DNA of 17,730 bases, taken from contig JAFTQY010000085.1 of the NCBI GenBank assembly GCA_017462505.1, positions 1 to 17,730 on the forward strand, given 5' to 3'. The position numbers and the translations under genes were made by a program. The notes beneath the pieces were generated by a model. It saw only the letters and a list, made by a program, of their open reading frames with translations. It was not told where the DNA came from and ran no database searches. This DNA comes from Clostridia bacterium. GTDB lineage: Bacteria > Bacillota_A > Clostridia > Christensenellales > Borkfalkiaceae. Below are positions 11,778 through 17,730 of this stretch, piece after piece (positions within the stretch are counted from its first letter, which is position 1; each line of letters starts with the position of its first letter).

Positions 11778-14308
11778 TAAAATCCTTGTTCCGTTCTGTT
11801 AATAATATCGTCCTGCAACGACCGCGACAGGGTCGTAAACAGCGCGCTGTAACCCGCAACGCGGACAACAAGCGTCTTGTATTTTTCAGGGTTTTTCTGG
11901 GCGTCGAGCAGCGTTTCACGCGTAACGACGTTAAACTGCATGTGCATACCCTTTTGGTCGAAATACGAACGGATCAGCGCCACAAATTTGGTAAGTCCGC
12001 TCATACCCGCCAGCGCCGAGGGGTGGAATTTTTGGTTCAAAAGCGTACCGTTGGAGGCTACGCCCTGTTCGAGCTTTGCCACCGAGTTTGCCGTTGCCGT
12101 AGGGCCTTTCACGTCCCTGCCCGACGCAGGACCGATACCGTCCGCAATCGGCGTGAACGCCAATCTGCCGTCGGGGGTTGCGCCCGTCTGCGCGCCAAGG
12201 GGCACGTTTGCCGATACGGGATACAAGCCCGCCTGGAACATACCGCCGCGCGGATTTTTGTATTTTTCCACTTCCTTGGTGTACGTGTTCGCCACTTCAC
12301 GCGCGAACATATCCGCCTCGTAAATATCGTTGCCGTATTTCGGGCACGTTTCGTCGATCAAGCGTTTAATTTCCTGATAACGCGCTTTCTTTTGCGGGTC
12401 GATCCCCGCGCCCGAGGTCACTTCGTCGTAGATCGTCTTGATAACGCTTTCGTTGAGTTCTATACCCGCCTGCGCCAGCGAACAAGCCACCTCGTTTACG
12501 ACGCGCTCCGCGGCTTTCCCGCTCAAACCGTAACCAAAGTTCGCGTTGATCGCGTCGCGAAGCTCGGTCATCGTCACCTTGCCCTCGTCAAAGACAAGCT
12601 GTTTGATCGCAAGCAACCCGTCGGTGTTGTTGGCGATACCAAAGCCCTGCGGGCCCGTGAAATTGTAAATCGCGCCGCCCTCTTGCAAAGATTTCCCTCT
12701 GCCGATACAATCGTCCACCATACAGGACTGGAACGGGAGCGGACAGCGCACCGCGTGCGCCGCGTCGATCGCGTTGTTGGCGTTGACGAGCAATTTGATA
12801 AAGTAGCTCTGCTGGGTTTTGTACGCCTCGAAAACCTGTTCAAAGGTCGTCATTTCCGACACGTCCCCCGTCTGCGGACCGATTTGCTTGCCTTTATCCA
12901 TACCGTTGGAGAACACAAGCTCCATCGGGCGGCACATATTGAAGAACGCGGCGTCGTGCCAGCCGTCCGTCTTTGCGCCCTTTTGCGGCTCTACGCAGCC
13001 GATAATACAGTAATCGCGCGCGTCCTCTAAGGTAAGACCTCTTGCCATAATGGACGGAATAATGATTTCGTCGTTATAATACGCGGGTAAGCCCGTACCC
13101 AAACGGGTAAGCGCCGCCGCTTTGATCATAAAGGACTGGGGCGTGCCGTTCCAAACGCGGACGGAAATGGAGGGTTGAGGCAAAGGCACGTGCATTGCCG
13201 CCTCCAAACACATATACGACAAATCGTTGGTCGCGTCCATGCCGTGGATATTTTGACCGCCCACGATCAGGTTTTGGAACATACCGTACCCCGCGAACCC
13301 GTCTGCCGATCCCGCGTCGCGCACCTTGTTGATATCGTTGAGTTTTACCCAAATACAATCGATCAGTTCTTGCGCCTGTTCCAGCGTGATCTTCCCCGCG
13401 TCGATATCCTTTTTATAGAACGGATACATGTACTGATCGAAACGCCCGGGGGAAATGGAGTGACCGCTCGATTCCACTTGCAAAAGCAGTTGTACGAACC
13501 AGAAAGACTGGCACGCCTCGTGGAAATCACGCGCGGGACATTCGGGAACGTGCGCGCAGTTTTTTGCAATTTTTTCAAGCTCCGCCTTTCTTTCGGCGTT
13601 CTTTTCTTTGAGAGCAAGCTCTTTGGCAAGCTTTGCATATCTGCGGGCGTATTCGATAACCGCTTCGCACGATTCGATGACCGCCGCCAAGAAATTGTGT
13701 CTTTGCACGTATTCGGGGTCAGCCACGCAGAGCTTATCCATCGCCGCTTGCGCCTCTGCCATAATGCCGCGATAACCGATTTTGAGCACCTTTTCGTAAT
13801 TTACGTTGACGTGCCCGATACCGTTATAGAAATAGTTACCGGGTGTGAACATGCCGTGGGTTACGAACGCCTCGTATGCCTCGGGCGCCATGTTCGCCTT
13901 GGCAAGGTCGCTGTTCGTCTTACCCTTCCAATAAGGGTATGCGCCGCGAAGATCGGCTTTCGTCTTTTCGCTGATATAGAACGGGTCTGCCGCACGGGTT
14001 GCCACCGTGTCAAATTCCGCCTCTAACCATTCGTAGGAATATTCGGGGAATACCTGACAGCCGCGGGGCGCAACCGTCGCGCTACCGACGATAAGCTCGT
14101 TATCGCGGATCACGATGGGGATATGGCGCAAAATGTGCGCAAACGCCGCGCTACGGCGCAGGATAATGGGCAGGTCCTCCGTCTGCTTATAGCTTTCGGT
14201 GACGAGCAAACCGCGCGCCGATTCGATTTCGGGCATTTTCTGATATAAAGCGTCTACTAATTTTTCAATTCTCGCGCTCTTTTCAATGACAAATTTGATA
14301 TTTTCCAT
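11777..14308 (-). CDS. Glycyl radical diol dehydratase (1,2-propanediol/glycerol dehydratase type)
   Basis: This 843-residue GRE is the signature enzyme of the compartment. The thiyl-radical loop is GCVEP (Cys438, Glu440) and the radical glycine is in RVAGYSA (Gly819) near the C-terminus. Residues that position the diol in C. butyricum glycerol dehydratase (from memory His164, His281, Ser282, Tyr339, Asp447) have counterparts here: His166, His283-Ser284 (SSGHSISPGRFDQY), Tyr341 and Asp452 (GWHDAAFF). This argues for dehydration of 1,2-propanediol or glycerol, without cobalamin, to an aldehyde. The length and the Cys438 position fit the propanediol enzyme better than glycerol dehydratase (about 787 residues). 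There is no obvious N-terminal encapsulation extension. An AAGGTG site supports the start, 12 bases after pduT. Propanediol versus glycerol is not settled. Confidence 0.92.
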   Translation of the reverse strand: MENIKFVIEKSARIEKLVDALYQKMPEIESARGLLVTESYKQTEDLPIILRRSAAFAHILRHIPIVIRDNELIVGSATVAPRGCQVFPEYSYEWLEAEFDTVATRAADPFYISEKTKADLRGAYPYWKGKTNSDLAKANMAPEAYEAFVTHGMFTPGNYFYNGIGHVNVNYEKVLKIGYRGIMAEAQAAMDKLCVADPEYVQRHNFLAAVIESCEAVIEYARRYAKLAKELALKEKNAERKAELEKIAKNCAHVPECPARDFHEACQSFWFVQLLLQVESSGHSISPGRFDQYMYPFYKKDIDAGKITLEQAQELIDCIWVKLNDINKVRDAGSADGFAGYGMFQNLIVGGQNIHGMDATNDLSYMCLEAAMHVPLPQPSISVRVWNGTPQSFMIKAAALTRLGTGLPAYYNDEIIIPSIMARGLTLEDARDYCIIGCVEPQKGAKTDGWHDAAFFNMCRPMELVFSNGMDKGKQIGPQTGDVSEMTTFEQVFEAYKTQQSYFIKLLVNANNAIDAAHAVRCPLPFQSCMVDDCIGRGKSLQEGGAIYNFTGPQGFGIANNTDGLLAIKQLVFDEGKVTMTELRDAINANFGYGLSGKAAERVVNEVACSLAQAGIELNESVIKTIYDEVTSGAGIDPQKKARYQEIKRLIDETCPKYGNDIYEADMFAREVANTYTKEVEKYKNPRGGMFQAGLYPVSANVPLGAQTGATPDGRLAFTPIADGIGPASGRDVKGPTATANSVAKLEQGVASNGTLLNQKFHPSALAGMSGLTKFVALIRSYFDQKGMHMQFNVVTRETLLDAQKNPEKYKTLVVRVAGYSALFTTLSRSLQDDIINRTEQGF

Positions 14309-14320
14309 ACGTTCACCTTA

Positions 14321-14866
14321 TCAAAGCTGATTCCAAAGATCCTCGTGAGGGGCTGCAATGATCGATTCGGAGGAAAGCTGACCGCTTTGCTTTGCATACG
14401 CCGAGCCTGCCTCGACCGCCGCCGTAACGTCGCCGACTTCGCCGACCAGCATAACAACGCCCTTGCCGCCCATACCGCGCGAAACGCGAAGATCGAAAAT
14501 TTCTACGCGCGCCGTTTTTACCGCGATATCCGCCGCCTTGATCGTCGTCGCCGCCGAGAACGTTTCGATTAAGCCCAGCGAGCCTTTTCTTTCCGTTTTC
14601 TGCGTGCCGAACAGGGCTTTTATGACCTGTTCGTCAATGCGGCCCATGATCGAGCTGTCGATAACGTACCCCTCGAATTTAGAAAGCACGTGATCGACGG
14701 ACGCCGTGACGTTGGAGATCGAGCCCGTCAAAATAATTTCGTATTTGCCAGGGCAGGACGGGTGCGCGGATACCATGTCCACGCCCGCGCTTTTGAGCGC
14801 CGCGTCCGTTGCCTCTACGCCTTTGGGAATACTTTTGAGTTCAATTACGCCAATTGCCTTAAACAT
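14321..14866 (-). CDS. pduT: PduT-type tandem-BMC shell protein with iron-sulfur cysteine
   Basis: Two BMC domains fill the 181 residues (about 3-85 and 97-176, the second starting GSLGLIETFSAATTIKAADI), so the protein forms trimers that occupy a hexamer position in the shell. Cys38 lies in VSAHPSCPGKYEI, the same position as the Cys38 of Salmonella PduT, which binds a [4Fe-4S] cluster at the trimer centre. The cluster is proposed to carry electrons across the shell to or from PduS, whose gene precedes this one and overlaps it by one base (TAATG). An AAGGTGAG site lies within the end of pduS. The length is normal. Confidence 0.94.
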   Translation of the reverse strand: MFKAIGVIELKSIPKGVEATDAALKSAGVDMVSAHPSCPGKYEIILTGSISNVTASVDHVLSKFEGYVIDSSIMGRIDEQVIKALFGTQKTERKGSLGLIETFSAATTIKAADIAVKTARVEIFDLRVSRGMGGKGVVMLVGEVGDVTAAVEAGSAYAKQSGQLSSESIIAAPHEDLWNQL

Positions 14867-16185
14867 TATTCACTCACCTTTTCAATCACGATTTTTTCTC
14901 CGTCGAATACCGTTACTCTGCCCGATATCGGCGCGTACTGGGGCAGGGACAAGCCCTCTGCCGCCTCGGCGATCTTATCGCCCTTGTTGATCATATCCCC
15001 GTCTTGTACGCAGGGCACGCTGGGCGCGCCGATGTGCTGACGGAGCAAAATTTCCACTTTGTTATACGTTTGTTCCCCGATATATTTGGCGAGCTTATCA
15101 AACTTCGCTACGCCCAAGACGTTCGCCCAACGCTCGGAGGGGACCATGCGCCAATCCCGCTCGATTGCGGGTTCTACGTCGTCTTTGGCAACGTAGCGCA
15201 TTTTGTTTTTGCCAAGCAAGACTTTGTATTCGTTGATCACCGCCTTGGGGGAAATCCCTTGACAGCAAGCCAAGCTTTCGCAGATACCGCAACCGCAACA
15301 AAGGGTGGCGGATATCACCATTTCGGGCATGACCGTAACCGCCGATTTTGCCGTGCGGACCATCTTGTGCGGCTCTAACGGATACCCGAGCAAATGCCTA
15401 GGACACATATCCGTACAACGGGTGCATTGACAGCACGCCGTTTCCGCCCGCGCAATCGATTTATCGCCGTCCAAATATTTGGACATAATCGCCTCGCAAC
15501 CGTCAGGCAAAATAAGCAGCCCTTTCGTCGTCTTGGTGATCACCGCATTTTCGGGATCTATCACTTTACCCATCGAAGGTCCGCCGTCTAAAACGGTGTA
15601 CCCTTCGGGGATTTCTATCGAATTTTTTTCAAACAGCTCCGCCACGGACGTACCAACGGGCACTTTCACGACGATCGCCTCGGAGATATCCCCACCGATC
15701 GTGACGTATTTTTCCGTAACGGGCTCGCCCGTTTTCACCGCGCGCGCGACGTTGTACAGCGTTTCCACGTTGAGTACGATCACGCCCGAGGTTATGGGCA
15801 AATTACCGGGCTTTACCACTCTGCCCGTCGCCTGATAGATCAAGCTGATTTCGTCGCCCATCGGGTATACGTCGGGCAACGTTTTCAAAATAATTCTATC
15901 CGACAATTTTGCGCCGTCCTTTAATTTTAATCTAACGGCGGTATGCTCTTTCACGCAGAGCAACGCACAGGGAATTTTGGCGTATTCCAACACCGCCTTG
16001 ATCCCTGCAAGCACCATCGGCATTTCCCTTTTTAAAAGGATATAGTCAGTGTAAAGCAGGGGCTCGCATTCCGCGCCGTTGACGACAAGGGTATCCGCCC
16101 CGTCCGCCAATTTTGCGTACGAGGGAAAGCCCGCGCCGCCCGCGCCGACGATTCCTGCATTTTTCATAATCTCTTTCAAATCCAT
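14866..16185 (-). CDS. pduS: PduS/RnfC-like iron-sulfur flavoprotein
   Basis: The 439-residue protein begins with the RnfC/Nqo1-like nucleotide-flavin domain: GIVGAGGAGFPSYAKL (residues 11-26) and NGAECEPLLYTD (36-47). Two [4Fe-4S] binding motifs follow, C251-x2-C254-x2-C257-x3-C261-P and C296-x2-C299-x2-C302 with further Cys at 307-308. A C-terminal lipoyl-like barrel (DMINKGDKIAEA, PISGRVTVF) ends it. In Pdu operons PduS is described as a cobalamin reductase, but there is no cobalamin dehydratase here, so moving electrons from NADH to or through PduT is the better guess. The start at 16185 has a weak ribosome binding site; an internal ATG at residue 7 has a stronger one, but the full N-terminus matches the family. 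Confidence 0.93.
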   Translation of the reverse strand: MDLKEIMKNAGIVGAGGAGFPSYAKLADGADTLVVNGAECEPLLYTDYILLKREMPMVLAGIKAVLEYAKIPCALLCVKEHTAVRLKLKDGAKLSDRIILKTLPDVYPMGDEISLIYQATGRVVKPGNLPITSGVIVLNVETLYNVARAVKTGEPVTEKYVTIGGDISEAIVVKVPVGTSVAELFEKNSIEIPEGYTVLDGGPSMGKVIDPENAVITKTTKGLLILPDGCEAIMSKYLDGDKSIARAETACCQCTRCTDMCPRHLLGYPLEPHKMVRTAKSAVTVMPEMVISATLCCGCGICESLACCQGISPKAVINEYKVLLGKNKMRYVAKDDVEPAIERDWRMVPSERWANVLGVAKFDKLAKYIGEQTYNKVEILLRQHIGAPSVPCVQDGDMINKGDKIAEAAEGLSLPQYAPISGRVTVFDGEKIVIEKVSE

Positions 16186-16236
16186 ACTACTTGCCGTCTT
16201 TTTTTCGTTCTCGTTTTGCGTAATTACGCCTTTTTT

Positions 16237-16485
16237 TTAGTCCACAATACCCACGATTACCGCGTCGCAAGGCGCGGACGTGTTATTGAGCGCCAAACGT
16301 GCGGAGCTGCCCGTCGTGATCAATACTTCTTCGTTGATACCTGCGCCCACGCTGTCTACCGCGATGATAAATTCGCCCGTCAATTCGCCGTTTTTCATCA
16401 GCTCTACTTCCATGAATTTAGAGCCAACAAGCGATTCCTGTTTCTTCGTGGACACGATATGTCCTCTGATAATTCCTCTTAACAT
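16237..16485 (-). CDS. eutN: EutN/CcmL-type BMC vertex protein
   Basis: The 82-residue protein has the BMC-P (pentamer) pattern: MLRGIIRGHIVSTKKQESL at the start, a central GEFIIAVDSVGAGINEEVLI and the C-terminal CDAVIVGIVD. Such pentamers cap the vertices of the icosahedral or polyhedral shell, and only a few copies per particle are required. It starts 3 bases after the pduL stop codon with a GGAG site. The 51 bases before pduS include a 12-base palindrome, GCGTAATTACGC. Confidence 0.95.
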   Translation of the reverse strand: MLRGIIRGHIVSTKKQESLVGSKFMEVELMKNGELTGEFIIAVDSVGAGINEEVLITTGSSARLALNNTSAPCDAVIVGIVD

Positions 16486-16488
16486 ACG

Positions 16489-17148
16489 TTACTCCTTCAC
16501 AATTTTTACTTTTGCGCCGTTGCCGATACCCACCGCGTTCGCGTCGTCCGTATCCACGTGCATTTCCAAACGGAAATCTTTGTGCACGCGCACCTGCACG
16601 TCATACCAACGGGTACGGCGCTTGCCGATGACGTCCACCGTTACCGTGTCGTTGTCCTTAACGCCGAATTTAACGCCGTCCGCAGGGGACATGTGGATAT
16701 GTCTGTTTGCGATAATGCAACCCTCTTTTAATTGCACTACCCCTTTCGGACCGATGATGGTTACGGGCGCAGAGCCTTCCGTTTTACCCGATTCACGTAC
16801 GGGCGGTTTTACCTTTAACACGTACGAATCGGTGGCGGAAATTTCCACCTGCGATTTGTTTCTAAGCGGTCCAAGCACGCGCACGTTTTCGATCGGGCGC
16901 ATAGCAGGACCGATCAAGGTCAGCGTTTCTTTGCAAGCATACTGCCCCGGTTGGGACAAATCCTTTAAGGGCGTGAGCTCGTAACCAGCCCCAAAGAGGG
17001 TTTCCAAATCCGCTTTATTCAAATGAATATGACGATTCGACACGCCGACGGGCACGTCGCCGTCAGAGCTTGCAACAACGTCCGTTCCGTCCATATTCGC
17101 CAACACTTTTTTAACCAATTCCGCAATCTGCGCGCTAGTAATTTCCAT
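16489..17148 (-). CDS. pduL: PduL-type phosphate propanoyltransferase with N-terminal encapsulation helix
   Basis: The 219-residue enzyme transfers acyl groups from CoA to phosphate inside the compartment, recycling CoA and yielding an acyl-phosphate for ATP synthesis by an acetate or propionate kinase. Two PTAC domains are visible: SNRHIHLN (H40, H42) in the first, and ANRHIHMSPAD (H150, H152) with EMHVDTDDANA (H197) in the second. Together with Glu102 these fit the two-metal site of the family. The first 20 residues, EITSAQIAELVKKVLANM, form a predicted amphipathic helix separated by a Ser/Asp/Val-rich linker, the standard encapsulation peptide of lumenal enzymes. An AAAGGT site supports the start. 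It is 3 bases from eutN. Confidence 0.96.
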   Translation of the reverse strand: MEITSAQIAELVKKVLANMDGTDVVASSDGDVPVGVSNRHIHLNKADLETLFGAGYELTPLKDLSQPGQYACKETLTLIGPAMRPIENVRVLGPLRNKSQVEISATDSYVLKVKPPVRESGKTEGSAPVTIIGPKGVVQLKEGCIIANRHIHMSPADGVKFGVKDNDTVTVDVIGKRRTRWYDVQVRVHKDFRLEMHVDTDDANAVGIGNGAKVKIVKE

Positions 17149-17276
17149 TGTGATACCTTTCTGTCTTTCTGTTTTTTTGCCGTTTTACGGCGTTTGTTTT
17201 GCTGTTAAACCAAGTATAAAGGCGCGTACGCGCGCGTACACAAGGTCGTTTTTTTGGGGTTGTTTTGAAAAACTTC

Positions 17277-17304
17277 CGTACCGCCCGCCTGGGCAGGCGG
17301 TACG
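17277..17304. terminator. Strong hairpin with T-rich flanks; possible partial terminator after the PduA-like gene
   Basis: CGTACCGCC (17277-17285) pairs perfectly with GGCGGTACG (17296-17304). An overlapping alternative, CCGCCTG with CAGGCGG, is also possible. Five T residues follow within a few bases on both strands (after GGAAG on the minus strand). In the minus direction it would lower transcription between the shell gene at 17471 and pduL. The imperfect T run suggests partial termination. Confidence 0.5.
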
Positions 17305-17379
17305 ATTTTTCCTTTCTTCTGTTTTAACGTATACTTATCTACGGGTTATAAAAACGGGTAGATGCGAGCAAGACAAGAA

Positions 17380-17440
17380 GGGCGCGGCTTTTCCGACGGG
17401 AGTTTACTGAGCGTAAATGACCGAGGGAAAACGTAAGCCC
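17380..17440. ncRNA. Candidate structured element: long interrupted hairpin
   Basis: Nested pairs form one 61-base stem: GGGC/GCCC (17380-17383, 17437-17440), TTTTCC/GGAAAA (17389-17394, 17426-17431), CGG/CCG (17397-17399, 17421-17423) and TTTAC/GTAAA (17403-17407, 17413-17417), with loop TGAGC. The internal loops are nearly symmetric, including GA opposite AG. Strand and function are unknown; it may be an interspersed repeat of this genome or part of the operon transcript. Confidence 0.4.
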
Positions 17441-17470
17441 GACGCTGTATTGCGAAGTATATACACGTTT

Positions 17471-17730
17471 TTATTTAATAGAGGGAAGAAGTTTTTCAAC
17501 GTCCATGTGGGGACGAGGGATTACGTGCGTTGCGATAACTTCGCCAAGTGCCGTTGCAGCAGCCGTACCTGCTTCTACCGCAGCCTTAACTGCGCCAACG
17601 TCGCCGCGAACCATAACGCTTACCAAACCGCTACCGATCTTTTCGCTGCCAATAAGAACTACGTTTGCTGCCTTTACCATAGCATCTGCTGCTTCGATTG
17701 CTGCTACAAGACCTCTCGTTTCTACCATAC
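17471..17730 (-). CDS. pduA: PduA-like BMC-H shell protein, N-terminus beyond the window
   Basis: The visible part runs from [20 protein letters not shown] to the C-terminal [17 protein letters not shown], the canonical hexameric BMC fold. The pore loop KIGSGLV matches PduA, whose pore Ser is linked to 1,2-propanediol passage, rather than the IGGGL of EutM. The first Met visible (MVETRG) is internal: the bases before it end in GT, which fits the Gly of the usual ALGMVETRG opening, so the start lies past the right edge. It is probably among the first genes of the operon and would be the most abundant shell protein. It is followed by a 322-base spacer with two strong hairpins. Confidence 0.95.
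   Translation of the reverse strand, partial: MVETRGLVAAIEAADAMVKAANVVLIGSEKIGSGLVSVMVRGDVGAVKAAVEAGTAAATALGEVIATHVIPRPHMDVEKLLPSIK

Larger units (their letters stand above)
17149..17470. other. 322-base spacer between the PduA-like gene and pduL
   Basis: No gene is evident. It holds, from left to right, the pduL ribosome binding site, a 21-base alternating purine-pyrimidine run at 17222-17242 containing the palindrome GTACGCGCGCGTAC, a strong hairpin at 17277-17304 and a longer structured element at 17380-17440. I see no convincing sigma-A promoter on the minus strand; TTGCTC with a 15-base spacer to TATAAC near 17370-17344 is weak. Confidence 0.6.

Noticed and set aside
11786..13030. Plus-strand open frame of 414 codons
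   Set aside because: It is antisense to the GRE coding region, is rich in Arg and His as expected of a reverse-strand shadow, and has no ribosome binding site or recognisable domain.
11777..14308. Choline trimethylamine-lyase (CutC) or pyruvate formate-lyase identity for the GRE
   Set aside because: Pyruvate formate-lyase has two adjacent catalytic cysteines, while here there is a single Cys in GCVEP. The His283-Ser284 and Asp452 pattern is that of diol dehydratases rather than choline lyase. A tree would be decisive.
14866..16185. PduS as a cobalamin reductase
   Set aside because: No cobalamin-dependent dehydratase, reactivase or adenosyltransferase is present in the window, and the dehydratase is a radical enzyme, so the B12 role is not supported here.
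16218..16238. GCGTAATTACGC followed by eight T residues on the plus strand as a terminator
   Set aside because: The perfect palindrome leaves only a 4-pair stem with an AATT loop, and no plus-strand gene ends here. On the minus strand the T run would precede, not follow, the hairpin.

Overview
The window looks like part of the chromosome of a strictly anaerobic, probably uncultured Firmicute of the class Clostridia. The evidence is a glycyl radical enzyme (GRE), a ferredoxin-linked 2-oxoacid oxidoreductase, AAGGAG-type ribosome binding sites, sigma-A promoters and Lys/Ala-rich small proteins. The lineage is my inference. All genes except uppP are on the minus strand, so the account below reads from high to low coordinates. 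I found no tRNA, rRNA, CRISPR array, insertion sequence or phage gene.

The main feature is a bacterial microcompartment (BMC) operon of the GRE-associated type (GRM), running from the right edge to about 8.7 kb. In order it holds a PduA-like shell hexamer (cut by the edge), a 322-base spacer, PduL phosphotransacylase with an N-terminal encapsulation-type helix, an EutN vertex pentamer, PduS (RnfC-like iron-sulfur flavoprotein), PduT (tandem-BMC shell protein with the iron-sulfur Cys38), a GRE with diol-dehydratase residues, its radical-SAM activase, the bent hexamer EutS, an EutP-like GTPase, a ParA-type ATPase and a 97-residue Lys/Ala-rich protein. The likely pathway is 1,2-propanediol (or glycerol) to aldehyde by the GRE, aldehyde to acyl-CoA by an aldehyde dehydrogenase not in the window, then acyl-phosphate by PduL, with PduS/PduT passing electrons across the shell. 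No cobalamin-dependent dehydratase is present.

The least conventional part is the operon end: eutS-eutP-parA-small ORF is tightly packed and finishes at a strong terminator. The ParA plus disordered basic partner resembles the McdA/McdB pairs that position carboxysomes and other BMCs, although the partner is not a recognised McdB. The EutP homologue has an added basic tail ending in a Trp-Leu-Leu, and the small protein ends in Tyr-Tyr-Leu-Leu after its own basic linker. Two copies of an approximately 82-base element start at the stop codons of the GRE and of its activase.

Next (8.7-5.9 kb) is a cytoplasmic GH106-like glycosidase that could release rhamnose, a known source of 1,2-propanediol. 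Then a separate operon with a full-consensus promoter encodes a hotdog thioesterase, IorA, IorB, a phenylacetate-CoA ligase and a tandem-ACT protein, for interconversion of arylpyruvates, arylacetyl-CoA and arylacetates. A bidirectional terminator separates it from the oppositely transcribed uppP. At the left edge the first codons of a cold-shock protein with its promoter are visible.
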